Assembly (NCBI GenBank): GCA_963682055.1
Contig: OY821740.1
Coordinates: 43,482,795 to 43,546,794, forward strand
Direction: 5' to 3'
Origin: Primula veris
Lineage: Eukaryota > Streptophyta > Magnoliopsida > Ericales > Primulaceae
DNA length: 64,000 nt
Below the pieces are notes generated by a model. It was not told where the DNA came from. It was given only the letters and a program-made list of their open reading frames with translations, and searched no databases. Of the stretch, positions 1 through 9,984 are shown in pieces (position 1 is the first letter of the stretch; the number at the start of each line of letters is the position of its first letter). A program made the position numbers and the translations under genes.

Positions 1-239
1 GAAACTTGTATGGATCACTGGATTGTGTGTTAACCCGTTGTTTTTATTAAAGGTAACCCACTGCTTTCTTGTCACTGAATACAAAACTAAAATCAGCGTG
101 TTGCAGATAATTACTTTATGAACCTTACGGATTCATACTTCGAAAAAATGACCATTTGTACAAATTTGAGATTTAATTTAAAAGTAACGTGGTTATTCCT
201 TATTCTAAATAATTTATTTGTTCATAAAGGAATGATTAC

Positions 240-1385
240 CAAGAAGATAAACCATATCATTAGCTGTTAGTCCTTTCTTGGTAAACACTTTAGCGGTAGC
301 TGATACAGTCATCGAAGGAGATGGTAAATTCACAAGCGATGCAAGTGAAACCATCCCATCTTTTCGCCCCGTTTCTACTGTATATCTCCCTCCACCACTC
401 TGCACGGATATATGTTAACACTATTCTTAGACGAAACTATCACGTGCAACATATTAGCTATTGTTCCTTTTACTTAGAGACCAGAAAATAGAGACATGTC
501 TGCGTTGTTACATACCATAGAAACAGCATCTCTCGTTGCCATGACGATAATATCCGAACAAGAGACTAATCCAGGGCATCGTGCCTCAATAACATTCTTA
601 ACTGCGTCAATGATTTCGTAACCTCTCACACTCAGATTTGGCCCTGCGGATTTTTCCGTACTGTTCCCATCTAGTAGGATTGAGGCATCACAACCCTACA
701 TATAAATAAATAATCTGATTAGTTCACTTAATTGACAGTCACAAGCTGATCAAATTTAGAACTAGCTACTAGGAAAAATAGGAGAAGAAAATTTTAAATC
801 AAAATTTATAAATAAACACAATAGGAACAGTTGAGAAAGAAAGAAAAGACTTAAAAGAGCCAAGACACTTAAAAGATTTCTTAACCAAATATTTAATTTT
901 CAACTTTTTTCTATATATTTTTCTTTAGACGTAGATTCTTTTTCAACATGCATGTATATGCTGGAACTTAGAAGTATGGTGGATATATATATTATTGAAG
1001 ACTTCAAAAATCTGTACGTTTTTAAAATATGGTGAACCCGTGGAGGGAATATCACACTTGCATTCAACTTAATTTGAATAGATTTTTTCCTTTTGGATTA
1101 ATCATCCTTCATAAAAACGTCCCTTTACCAAGACGGTGTGATAGATAAGAGTTAGATTATAAGTACATTAACAAAGCAGTCATGGAACTGCAACCGCAGT
1201 AGAGCTGCCACAATCGAACGGTCCTGAATGATCAACGATTGAATCACATTTCCCACAATGGTCTCTACATCTCCGCCTTTGCATTTTCCGTTGTAAAATC
1301 CAACTTGTGGTGCCCCGTAACAATGGCTCCCAATATTTACGAAAATGAGGCAAAGTGCTAGTACAACGTAAGCTCCCCTAGACAT
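240..1385 (-). CDS. Class III (secretory) peroxidase, copy A, 3' end outside window
   Basis: Haem peroxidase of the plant secretory class III family, which oxidises phenolics with H2O2 in the apoplast. Three exons are readable on the minus strand: 1167-1385, 516-695 and 240-399, with GT-AG borders. Exon 1 starts at the ATG at 1385, encodes a hydrophobic signal peptide (cleavage probably after SHCYG) and the distal motif [12 protein letters not shown] with catalytic Arg and His. Exon 2 opens with [10 protein letters not shown] (calcium site) and exon 3 ends at MVYLLG in phase 1. The last exon, with the proximal His (HTVG), should lie left of base 1; copy B has it at 29437-29851. No stop or frameshift is seen in these exons, so copy A may be functional, unlike copy B. 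The 17.6-kb Tat element sits about 370 bp upstream of its start. Family assignment is certain; the exact member is unknown. Confidence 0.88.
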
Positions 1386-1460
1386 CTTGTCAACTGCTTA
1401 ATTTTGATAATTTGTTATTCTCTTCTTTTTCAGTTGCAAATACGTATGTAATTTGATCTA

Positions 1461-1468
1461 TTTATATA
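1461..1468 (-). promoter_or_regulatory. TATA box of peroxidase copy A
   Basis: TATATAAA on the minus strand, 76 bp upstream of the peroxidase ATG. The matching place in copy B (about 33596-33606) reads TATAAATAG. Assigned by sequence and position only. Confidence 0.6.
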
Positions 1469-1754
1469 GCGGAGATTTTTTGTAGATTTGAGTATTTTAT
1501 ATTATTGCTCTCCAAGTAATAATAACAGATGGCATTGCACGACTTTATTTTTGCAAGTTATACAACGTGCACTCATGTAAGTTATTATCATAATAAAGCT
1601 ATCTATGCTTATATGCAAGATACAATGTCACACAGCCACACAATCTACATAGTTGTGCCCTTCATTTAGGAGAACATTTTCACAAATGGGTTCATCCCCC
1701 TAAATTTTTTGTCAACTTCTCTATAGTTATCGTCCTCTAAATTTGAACGAGGAC

Positions 1755-2323
1755 TGATAAAGCCATAACTTTGGTCGGTTGCGTTAGGCTTTTCAATAAA
1801 GATAAAAATGACAAATCGACCGTGAATAAATGATGCTTCCTGATCTTTATTATGACTCGGATTCTTGTCCTTGTTCGGACTATTACACTTGTTCGGATTC
1901 GTATTCCGATTTTACAATTATGCTCGATATAACTATTTAATCTCTCGTCTTGATCTTTCTCCTCTTTTACTCGATGCTCGGCTGTCTTTTCTCGGTTTGT
2001 TTCTTGAAGTGATATGCTTTGGTTAGTTTCTCTCTTTTCTTAACTTCTCTCTATATTTTTTGGATAGATTTTCTGGTCCTTTTCTAGGAGGGGTAGTGGG
2101 CTATTTATAGGCAACTGCGCCTTCTAGGATAGTGACAAATGTCTTCATCCCAGGGATTTCTCAGACAAGGGTCCCCCTTTGATTGGGCTTGGGCTTTGTG
2201 TTGTAGCCCCTCAATCCCTACAACCAATATGAGATGACCCATTTAAGCGTTGGATGCCCATTTGTAAAGTGGGTTGATTATGACCCGAATAAAATATTCG
2301 GGTCTGATTTTTGTGTTCTATCA
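1755..2323 (-). repeat. 3' LTR of the Tat element
   Basis: 569 bp, starting TGATAAAG and ending CTATCA on the plus strand. No difference from the other LTR was found on reading both through. The left target duplication AGGAC is at 1750-1754. Confidence 0.95.
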
Positions 2324-2343
2324 AGTGCTCCCTGACTTCCTCG
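2324..2343 (-). promoter_or_regulatory. Polypurine tract candidate of the Tat element
   Basis: On the minus strand the 20 bases next to the 3' LTR are purine-rich (GAGGAAGTCAGGGAGCA core). That is the expected place and composition for the plus-strand primer of reverse transcription. The tract is not uninterrupted. Confidence 0.5.
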
Positions 2344-2506
2344 GCGTGGTTTCCATGTCGGGGGAGTCATGTTCGGTTTGTCGAGAACGTTACTTCGGTC
2401 TTATTTTTCCAAATGCTTCATCGAGAAATGCAATAGACTCTTGACGGTTCCCAGGGGGGCACATTTAATGTTTTCTATCTTAATATCTTCTTTCGAGGAA
2501 AACTCC

Positions 2507-2514
2507 TATAAAGG
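2507..2514 (+). promoter_or_regulatory. TATA box of antisense unit 1
   Basis: TATAAAGG, 60 bp before the ATG at 2567. The same arrangement recurs before four further ORFs in the element, which makes chance less likely. Confidence 0.55.
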
Positions 2515-2566
2515 GGTGTGCTCCCTCCATAATTAGGCATCTTACTACTAATTTGTCCTTGACATA

Positions 2567-2887
2567 ATGGCTTCTTCTGATTCTACTGGTGAGAGCTCCT
2601 TTAATTATATTTCATATTTAGAAACGGAAATCAAGAAATCTCGTACCGCGAATAAGAAACTCGTGGCCAAGGTTTCAAACTATAAGAAAAGGTTGTCTGA
2701 CATGGATTCTGATCATCATGTGACGATGGCCGATCGGGATTGGGCCTTCGAGCATATAAAGAAGCTCGAGGCTAATCTGGCTAAGCAGAAGGCGGCTAAG
2801 AGGGCCTATAAGCTTGCCTTCAAGGAGTTGCATGCTCGGTCCAAACCGAGTTCGGATGACGATGAAGAAGGCTCTTCCTCGAAATAA
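2567..2887 (+). CDS. Antisense unit 1: small coiled-coil protein, 106 aa
   Basis: Unrecognised protein on the strand opposite to gag-pol. It starts at an ATG in good context (cataATGgct) 60 bp behind a TATA box and is followed by AATAAA at 2967-2972. The body is charged and heptad-like (LETEIKKSRTANKKLVAKV, then KKLEANLAKQKAAKRAYKL), and the tail is acidic and serine-rich (SSDDDEEGSSSK). The segment KRAYKLAFKELHARSK recurs almost unchanged in unit 2 (KRAYKLALKEVYARSK), so the two are paralogues. No catalytic motif, signal peptide or membrane segment is seen. It could be a retained host-derived gene or an element-specific accessory protein; function unknown. Confidence 0.6.
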   Translation: MASSDSTGESSFNYISYLETEIKKSRTANKKLVAKVSNYKKRLSDMDSDHHVTMADRDWAFEHIKKLEANLAKQKAAKRAYKLAFKELHARSKPSSDDDEEGSSSK

Positions 2888-3133
2888 TTAGTCTTTTGTA
2901 ATTTCTGTCGTAATTTCTCTTGAATGGGGAGTCTTCTCCTCAGTTGTAATCGAAGTTTTTGGAATTAATAAAATATTTCCCTTTCCTTGTTCTTGTCTGT
3001 TTATCTTCTTGATGTCTTTTTGGATGACTTTAATTGGATTTGGAACTGTGGTTAATTCGCCTTTAATGCTCTTGGGAAGTTCAAGAGGCTGTATTTATTC
3101 GAGATGACCTTTGACCTACTCCTTGTTTCTTCT

Positions 3134-3142
3134 TATAAAAGG
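3134..3142 (+). promoter_or_regulatory. TATA box of antisense unit 2
   Basis: TATAAAAGG, 57 bp before the ATG at 3191, almost the same spacing as in unit 1. Confidence 0.55.
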
Positions 3143-3190
3143 GGACTGTCCCAGTATCTTTTGTGCAGTTCATTCTTTACTAACGAGCAA

Positions 3191-3529
3191 ATGGCTTCTC
3201 CTCTTGAAAAGTATGGTGACAACCTTCCTGAATACGTTACCCGTCTGGAAGAGGAAGTTCAGAAGGTGCGTTATCTCGAAAAGAGGGTTGCCCGGCTGTC
3301 AGTGGAAGCTCGTCGGGCCGCCGAACTAGACGAGCGATTGGATGCCCTAGAGAAGGAGCACCAAAGGTCTTTGCTTGACAGTATTCGTGCTCGTGCCCGG
3401 ATCAAAGAGCTCGAGGCCTCCAGGGATAGGCAGCTCGCTTCCAAAAGGGCTTACAAATTGGCCCTTAAGGAAGTGTATGCTCGGTCGAAACGGAAGCCGA
3501 ATGACGAAGCGGGCCCTTCTATGAAATGA
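3191..3529 (+). CDS. Antisense unit 2: small coiled-coil protein, 112 aa
   Basis: Paralogue of unit 1. The reading frame is open further upstream, but the first ATG downstream of the TATA box is at 3191 and gives MASPLEKY, matching the MASSDST start of unit 1. The middle is a strong coiled coil (RLEEEVQKVRYLEKRVARL; LDERLDALEKEHQRSLLDS), and the C-terminal block KRAYKLALKEVYARSK is shared with unit 1. AATAAA lies 62 bp after the stop (3591-3596). The two ORFs and their flanks probably arose by tandem duplication inside the element. Function unknown. Confidence 0.6.
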   Translation: MASPLEKYGDNLPEYVTRLEEEVQKVRYLEKRVARLSVEARRAAELDERLDALEKEHQRSLLDSIRARARIKELEASRDRQLASKRAYKLALKEVYARSKRKPNDEAGPSMK

Positions 3530-3747
3530 TTTTATTGTTTTCATTGTATTTCCTCTTTGTGCTTCTTCTGTAACGAAGTATCAATCAATTAATAAAGATT
3601 TCTTTTTCTTGTTTATATTTGAATTACTTTCCCAATGCAATTTATTTTGACTGCGCACGCTTGTGGCCTCATTAATGCTTTTCTTGGGCCTTGCGTTTGA
3701 TCTTATCCATTGGACCTCCTTACTCTTTATATCTAGGGACTAATAGG

Positions 3748-3850
3748 ATTTCTTGAGCCTTGTGCATAGAAAATCCCAATCACCAAGGCTTTCTTGAGCC
3801 TTGTGCATAGAAAATCCCAATCACCAAGGCTTTCTTGAGCCTTGCGCAAA
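3748..3850 (+). repeat. 41-bp tandem repeat, about 2.5 copies
   Basis: A unit beginning TTCTTGAGCCTTGTGCATAG is repeated head to tail between antisense units 2 and 3. A looser repeat of GAATCCAAACGTTTC follows at about 3945-4030. Confidence 0.75.
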
Positions 3851-4114
3851 AGATCTGGGATATTTATTCGATCCGCCGTCCTTCCCAAAAATGACGCGTG
3901 TTTTGCTGCCATTATTACTTACCCCCTTTAAATATTGGTAAGAATCCAAACGTTTCTTGAACAGGTGTGGCTTTTAATTACTCACGCTTTTTTGAGAGTC
4001 TTTTGGGAATCCAAACGTTTCTCTTGAACAGTCACCTCTTTTGAGTGCCGTTGCTTCTGAATACCCATTGGCGAACGGTTGCGACTCTCAATACCAGCCC
4101 TCATACGCTTGATC

Positions 4115-4122
4115 TATAAATA
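4115..4122 (+). promoter_or_regulatory. TATA box of antisense unit 3
   Basis: TATAAATA. An ATG at 4135 is too close to be transcribed from it, which favours the in-frame ATG at 4207, 92 bp downstream. Confidence 0.5.
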
Positions 4123-4206
4123 CCTGCTTACAGCATGGTTACATCCACAATTCTCATCATATTATTTTCCCCCACATATAGACCCTCATCTTATAATTTC
4201 CCTAAG

Positions 4207-4500
4207 ATGTCTGGTCCTTTCACCCCATCAGCATTAGCTTTGCAAGTGGAGGCCTTTGAGGCCTCCTATAACCATGTACAAAGGCTGTTGAGGGATGCCG
4301 AGGAGGAATTGAAGGTGATGCGTTATCACCATACCGAGATGGTTCGGGAATTAACTTGGCTAAGATCCGAACTGGCTTACTGCCGACGTGCTCGTCAGGC
4401 TTTAGTCGAAGAGAATGAGATGCTAAGGGGGAACCCGACACTGAGGGACAGGGATGTCTCTGCCGGGCCCTCTCATCGATACCGATCGACTTCCCCCTAA
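4207..4500 (+). CDS. Antisense unit 3: small coiled-coil protein, 97 aa
   Basis: Unrecognised. The ORF is open from 4135, but the ATG at 4207 is preferred because it fits the TATA position and gives MSGPFTPS, resembling the MSGPVVRY start of unit 4. The bases before both ATGs are also alike (AATTTCCC then ATGTCTGG), so units 3 and 4 look like paralogues. The middle is helical and charged (LLRDAEEELKVMRYHHTEMV), followed by basic and polar residues to a short RSTSP end. No AATAAA is found close behind it; a 570-bp pyrimidine tract follows instead. Confidence 0.55.
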   Translation: MSGPFTPSALALQVEAFEASYNHVQRLLRDAEEELKVMRYHHTEMVRELTWLRSELAYCRRARQALVEENEMLRGNPTLRDRDVSAGPSHRYRSTSP

Positions 4501-5072
4501 CCTTCTCCCTTCTTTTTTATTTTTCTCTGCTTTTCCCCTTCTTTTCCTATCTCTTCCTCTTCCTCTTTTTTTTTTTTTTTCTCCGTTTACATCATTTCTT
4601 CCTCTTCCTCTCTTGTATTTTCTTTTTATACTCTGTTTTCTCTCTCTTTTTATTCTTTTCTTTTTCCGTTTCTTTTTTGTTTTATTGACTTTCTTTTTAT
4701 TTGTCTGTCTCCTTCATCTCTTAATCTTCTTCTCATCTGTTTTTCTTCTGTGCCTCCTCTTTCTTTTTCTTCATCTTCTCTCCCGTCACTCTTTTTCTTT
4801 TTTTTTTTGCACCACTATGATGTTACAATCAGCCCTGTGATCCTAAGGGTTTTGTGTTACATCTAGGGTTTTTGTCATTTTTCTTTTTGACTCTTCTTTC
4901 TTATCACTTCTTCTTTATGTTCCTCCTCTTCGCTTCTTTCTTCCCTTTTTGTTTTCTTTTTATGCTTCTTTCCTTCGTTTCTTGCACTCTTCTTCTTTTC
5001 CTCTTCTTGATTTTCCTTTCTCTTTCTTCTTACTTTTTCTTTTTGGCGTCTCCTGCTCACTTGGTCAGCTGA
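4500..5072 (+). repeat. Pyrimidine-rich low-complexity tract
   Basis: Nearly all C and T on the plus strand for about 570 bp, with (CTTTTT)-like runs. Long ORFs in it translate to Leu/Phe/Ser-rich or Lys/Glu-rich low-complexity strings and are not credible genes. In the element's own RNA it would be a long purine tract. Confidence 0.85.
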
Positions 5073-5112
5073 TATAGTTGATCCTTTGCCTGATCTTCTG
5101 TACTAGCTCTTC

Positions 5113-5232
5113 TTGGATGTAATAGATCTTTTTCGGATGTAATAGACCTCGATGTAATAGACCTCGATGTAATAGATTTTTATCTCGGATGTAATAGACC
5201 TCAATGTAATAGACCTCGATGTAATAGATAAT
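5113..5232 (+). repeat. 15-bp tandem repeat (GATGTAATAGACCTC)
   Basis: About seven imperfect copies of GATGTAATAGACCTC, some separated by short insertions. It lies between antisense units 3 and 4. Confidence 0.85.
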
Positions 5233-5502
5233 GATGTATTCCATCTTCATTAATGAAAAGTATTTTTGCCCTTTTCTTTTTATATCGTACGTGTGGTTTG
5301 TTGTTTGTCTGGGATCTAGATCTTTGAATATCTCGTCTTTATCTCCTCTGCACTGTAGTCTCAGATGTCAATAGATGTCCCCATCACTGTCAAACATATG
5401 TGCCTGCTCCCTAGTAGGTCAGGAAATGCACATGCCTCCCACATCATGTCAGGAAATATGCAATTTCCCAAGCAAGGTTATAAAATATCATACTCTTCGT
5501 TC

Positions 5503-5510
5503 TATAAGTA
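5503..5510 (+). promoter_or_regulatory. TATA box of antisense unit 4
   Basis: TATAAGTA about 100 bp before the ATG at 5605; another TATAAAAT lies at 5479-5486. The weakest of the five boxes. Confidence 0.4.
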
Positions 5511-5604
5511 CCCTCTTTTCTTGGGTAGTTTATCATCTCTTTTTTCGTTTTGCTTCTCTCTTCTTTAGCCCTTTATTTTCTTCCATACTAAACAATTTCC
5601 CAGA

Positions 5605-6084
5605 ATGTCTGGACCTGTGGTGAGATATCATGCTCAGATGAAGGGCTTGGATACTGAGGTATGTCGGGTCCGCAGTCGGATGGCAAGGCTTGAGAAAGAG
5701 TATGGCGTTTTGGCCTTGAGCCTGTTCGGCTCTTATCCCGAAGAGACGGTGAAGTGGACCGAGATCTCGGCACTGAGTCGCCAGCTCGATCACTTGTTGC
5801 TGCAGAGAAACCATCTGGCCAACTCCTGGTATGATGCCGAGGAAATTTGGGACCATTCTCAAGATGAGTTTGACAACTCTCCTCAGGGCCTCGCTAACCT
5901 AATGGTAAAGAATGCTCGGCTCGTGGAACGCGTCAGGGTTCTTACCTCGGAAAATAATAGGCTCTCCTCGGAGAATGACGATTTGGTCGCCATGAACGAT
6001 TCCTATCAAGCTAGGCTGAATTGTTCTGCTCGTATTGCCTTCTCTCGGTCTGGCAGTTCGGTTTTTCCACCCATTGATCCTTAG
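5605..6084 (+). CDS. Antisense unit 4: coiled-coil protein, 159 aa
   Basis: The longest of the five small antisense ORFs, unrecognised. It starts MSGPVVRYHAQM, like unit 3. An N-terminal helical part (VCRVRSRMARLEKEYGVLAL) is followed by a region rich in W and D, then a clear leucine/asparagine heptad segment (LVERVRVLTSENNRLSSEND). The end is hydrophobic and proline-containing (SVFPPIDP). No known enzyme motif is seen. Role unknown; dimerisation is the only property the sequence suggests. Confidence 0.6.
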   Translation: MSGPVVRYHAQMKGLDTEVCRVRSRMARLEKEYGVLALSLFGSYPEETVKWTEISALSRQLDHLLLQRNHLANSWYDAEEIWDHSQDEFDNSPQGLANLMVKNARLVERVRVLTSENNRLSSENDDLVAMNDSYQARLNCSARIAFSRSGSSVFPPIDP

Positions 6085-6227
6085 ATTGGGCTGGTTTTCT
6101 TATGTATTTCCCCTTTTGCCATTTGTGTTTTATCTTCTGTATTTAATGAATCAGTTGTATCTTTTCGTATCTCGTGCCTGTCTTGTGAACCATTGTAACG
6201 CTTCGTATTTTGTGCCTTCTGATTCTC

Positions 6228-6235
6228 TATAAATG
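6228..6235 (+). promoter_or_regulatory. TATA box of antisense unit 5
   Basis: TATAAATG, 76 bp before the ATG at 6304. Confidence 0.5.
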
Positions 6236-6303
6236 CTCCCTATTGCCTGTATCTCATTATCAATTTCTACCTCTTCTTGTTTTCTAACTTGCTTTTGCGT
6301 GAG

Positions 6304-6666
6304 ATGGCTCCCATCACTAGGTCTGCCTCCAAAAAGAAAGCCCTTATGGAAGAGGAGCCTACCTTTTTGCTACCTCGTCCCCCTGGCTTTGGGGAGGAGG
6401 ATTTGACTCCTCTTCAACTAAAAGAAATTGAGATGTCATGGCTGAAACATGATCTCATGTGTGCTCGGACTGAAGCGAGGAGGTTTAAACAATATTGGGA
6501 CGAGGAGGGCACTGCTCGTTTCAAGGCCGAGCAAAAATGCGAGTCTCAGTCTTACGCCTTAAAACAGGCTGAGATGGCGATTTCTCGTTTGGTTAGGGAG
6601 AATGAGCGTCTGGAGGAACTTTTGGCGAAGAGGGATGTTGCTATGGGGGATAGTTCGAAAAAGTAG
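6304..6666 (+). CDS. Antisense unit 5: coiled-coil protein, 120 aa
   Basis: Unrecognised. It starts MAPITRSASKKK, a basic stretch that could act in nuclear targeting, then a proline-rich piece (LLPRPPGFGEEDLTPLQLK) and a C-terminal coiled coil (MAISRLVRENERLEELLAKR). AATAAA lies 56 bp after the stop (6722-6727). The frame is open to 6277, but the ATG at 6304 follows the TATA box. Together with units 1-4 it forms an array of similarly built genes running antisense to gag-pol. Confidence 0.6.
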   Translation: MAPITRSASKKKALMEEEPTFLLPRPPGFGEEDLTPLQLKEIEMSWLKHDLMCARTEARRFKQYWDEEGTARFKAEQKCESQSYALKQAEMAISRLVRENERLEELLAKRDVAMGDSSKK

Positions 6667-7364
6667 GATGTGTGTATTTTCTTTTTCTGTTGTATTGTTT
6701 GTGTTTCCCCCTTTGTGGATGAATAAAACTTGTCTTGCATTTGGTTCTGTCCTATTTTATTTCCTGCTTGCTTCTCTTTTTTTTTCTGAGCATACATCGA
6801 ACAATGTGCCCGGTTATCCCCCCGAAGAGCGTTGTTAGACTTGATGCTCCCTGCCATTAAGCTAGAAACGGTCTTCGTTCACCTTGTTCGGTATGCCATT
6901 TGGGTAAGAAATGGTTGGGAGTCGAGGAACTTTATCGGGGGACATTCTTTGTGTGATAATATTGGTAGCGTATGTGGGAAGCTTTTCGTGGTAGGATCCA
7001 CTGGCCGTTTATTTAGGTGTAATGATGTGAACTGCCTTGGGTAGTGGGATATGCGCTGACGTGGCGAAATCTGGAGCGTTGAAATGTTAAAAAGAGCAGC
7101 GGTTGTTGACTTTTGTATGGTTGGAAAAGGGGCGAACCTCTGGTACACGAAAGGACGGTTATTATTTTATTCCTTTTGTGACTCCACTCCTTTTTATTGT
7201 GCCAAGTAATCCTGTTTATTTTTATCACAAAATTTGCTGAAGAAAATATCTCTCTCTCTAAAGCATATTTTTCCCGCCAAAAAGGGAAAAGAGTTCGGCC
7301 GCTTGCTCTAGGGTTTCGTGGTTTTGTTGGAAGAGTTGCTGCTGTTCGCGCTTGCTTGCTCATA

Positions 7365-9801
7365 ATGATAACTGTAAGTGATTTTTCGTTCTCCCCCTTT
7401 TCCGCTTGTAGGGGTTGTATTTGTTTTGTCGTTGTGGTCATAGGTGTGTCGTTGGTATATGGTTCAGGTTAGCTATATATGTCTGATGATTCTGATATAA
7501 TGTGCATGGGGGGGGGGTGGCTCTCGTTCTACTGATGTGGTTCTGGTTTGTGTATTTGGTTAGTATATTGATGGACTGTTGATGATCTTTGTATAGGAAA
7601 TTTTGACCCAAAGCGTGGCCCAAGTTGGCACATTCGTGGAGAAGGATTTTAAGGAACTCGCCGGAATACCCGACAATGTACATATTCGGCTTCCTATATC
7701 GGACGAGGAGGTGCTGGGAGTTGTTCCCGCCGGCGAGGTAGCTGTGCGGTCGTCGGCCTTCTTTACTGGGGGTCTTCGACTGCCCTTTACAAATTGGGTG
7801 GCCTCGTTCTTTGAGGCCGTCCAAATTGCTCCGGCCCAACTGGCCCTAAATGGTTACCGTACTCTGAATGGTATCCAAAGGCTATCGGAGTTGTCCGGAA
7901 TACCGATTGAACTGAAGGACGTCTTTGGAGTCTATAGTCTGAGCTTTGAGCGTCGCAGCTCGTATTTGAAGACTCTGCGTGCCTTTTGCCGGCTCGTTAT
8001 CGGTTTGCCGGATACCAACAAAGAGCGCAATCTCGGTATTGTTATTGCGTCTGGTGAATGGGCTTGTCCGGGACACCAGATTCCTGGACCGGCTACCAAT
8101 GCTCCTACTATGCCAGATCTCGGCGCTCCTAATGTAGAGGCTTTGTTGGCTCTTTGGAAATGGTGGGGGCCGGGACCTACGCCTGATTCTGCGAGTCGGA
8201 CGGCTCCCATGTTGCTCGGGTACCCTATGGGGTCGGTGACCAAGGGGAATCCGGCACCCGAGATCCCGAAAGAGCCCGAGGAGGAATTTTTAAAGGTGGT
8301 ACAGGCTCGGTGTGCTGCTCGGCTTGGGAAAAGAGCTGTTCGTTCTAAGCGTCGCGCAGCTGAGCCTGTCGTTGAAACAACGAAGAGGGCTAGGGGAACT
8401 GATACGTCGGTTACCGAGGAAGAGGCTAACGTTGGCTCGGGCGAGGGGGTGTTTGCCGTTGCTCAAGGGGATACCGCCGAGGATGCCTCTGCTCCGGGCG
8501 AGGTATGTGTATATGTATTATGATTTTCCTGTCTTTTGGTGGTTTGTCATTTGGTTCGCTAGTGCTTTGCTTTATTAGTCGTCTTGTTTCAGCTACTGAC
8601 TTCTCAATTGGTTACCCTCGCTCTTGCCCGGTCTATGGGTATTATTGTGTTTCAGGGGTCGGTCGACGATGTATTCGGATATATGAACCTCTTGACGAAT
8701 ATGGGAGATAGTACGATGACTTTGCCGGTCATCTCGCCTATCCCTACCGAGGGTCCGATAGAGTTGTCCGTGTGCTCGCCCCTCCGTAATGAGGAAGAGA
8801 TCGAGCATAGGGCCCCTGAGATTGAGCCGTTGGAGGAGGACGTGGGGGTGGGGAGGGAAGGCAGCGAAGAGAATGCCGGGGATGATGTGGTGGGTGTCGA
8901 GGGTGAGGCTCTTGACGGATCAGAGAAGGGGTCGGTGGATGGGGTTGCAATGACCCGGTACATTGACCGATGTAGGGGTGAACTGCTGGATCAACCGAGA
9001 ACGCTGAAGATGGGTTATACGGCTCTGAAACCCCTTGTGTTTAAGAATGCAGAAAAGCTATCTGCCCAACCTACAATGTCAGTGATAGAGCAGGCCCATG
9101 CGGATGCGCTGAGGGTATGTGGGGCTTGTATTGCACTATATAGGTTGGGTACTTGTATTTTATTTGGAAACTAATGTGTTAAAGTGCAGATTGCTGTGAG
9201 TGCCGTGGCGCTACGGGATCAGCTGGGAGCTCTCGGGGCTGAGAAAGAGAAATTGGTGGCCGAGAAGGATAATCTTGAGGCCGATAAGGAGAAATTGGTC
9301 GCCGAGAAGAAAACCCTGGGCGAGAATTATGACAAACTGTCGGTGGACTTCCTGCACCTGACCGAGGAGGTCGAAAAATTGAGGGTGGAAAAAGAGAGCA
9401 TGGCCGCTAAGTACGGCGAAGTAGAGGAGGAGAACTTGCTCCTGGCTGAGGACGTGGAAGCCGAGAAGGCTAAGGTGTCTGCCCTGAAAACGGCACAGGC
9501 GGAGGAGAGGAAAAAGTTAGCGATGATGGCCAACTTTTCTGTATACTGCGCTCATGTGCGGGCGCTCAACTTCGCGAATGTTCCTCTGTCGGATAGGGCG
9601 TGGTCGGAGTTGGTGTACCCGTGTCCTCATGGTGCACCGCCGAAACCCTTGGACTGGGCGAATCTTCGTGAAGAAGAGCTTCCGCGGCTACCGGGGCAGA
9701 CAATTTCGACGGCGCTGCGTCCTCAAGTTATGTCGACCGCGTCTTCTCCTCGGCCGGATTCTACTGTTCCCCCACCAACATCTCCTCAGGTGGAACCTTG
9801 A
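7365..9801 (+). CDS. Antisense spliced gene: gypsy-type transposon-domain (PF04195-like) coiled-coil protein
   Basis: Four exons fit: 7365-7373 (ATGATAACT, then donor GTAAGT), 7597-8502 (donor GTATGT), 8656-9114 (donor GTATGT; an alternative acceptor gives a start at 8593) and 9190-9801. All introns are phase 0 and have GT-AG ends, giving about 660-680 aa. Exon 2 encodes a segment around FTGGLRLPFTNWVASFF and APAQLALNGYRTL that resembles the plant 'putative gypsy type transposon' domain. Exon 4 is a long coiled coil (EKEKLVAEKDNLEADKEKLV). A telo-box-like CTAGGGTTT precedes the ATG, as in many plant 5' leaders. It may continue through a weak donor at 9790 to exons at 10006 and 10765, also phase 0. 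The family is known from plant genomes; its biochemical role is not. Confidence 0.65.
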
Positions 9802-9815
9802 CTATATTTCTGGCA

Positions 9816-9820
<5 letters not shown>

Positions 9821-9874
<54 letters not shown>
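9821..9874 (+). repeat. Homopolymer of 54 T
   Basis: Uninterrupted T run between the PF04195-like exons and the next antisense coiled-coil block. On the element's sense strand it is A54. Exact length may be unreliable in assembly. Confidence 0.95.
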
Positions 9875-9875
<1 letters not shown>

Positions 9876-9984
9876 TATCTAGAAACAGATTCTTTTGGGG
9901 GAGTGATAATATAAGTGTTATGGTTGCTTTCTGTTGGGCTTGCTTGGGTCAATTTCTTTTGATGGTCGTCATATTTTGAAGGAT

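Noticed and set aside
4454..5072. Long Leu/Phe/Ser-rich and Lys/Glu-rich ORFs
   Set aside because: They are translations of a pyrimidine-rich low-complexity tract; no start context, domain or neighbour supports them.
5065..5250. Minus-strand ORF with a repeated YYIEV pentapeptide
   Set aside because: It only reflects the 15-bp DNA repeat read in frame.
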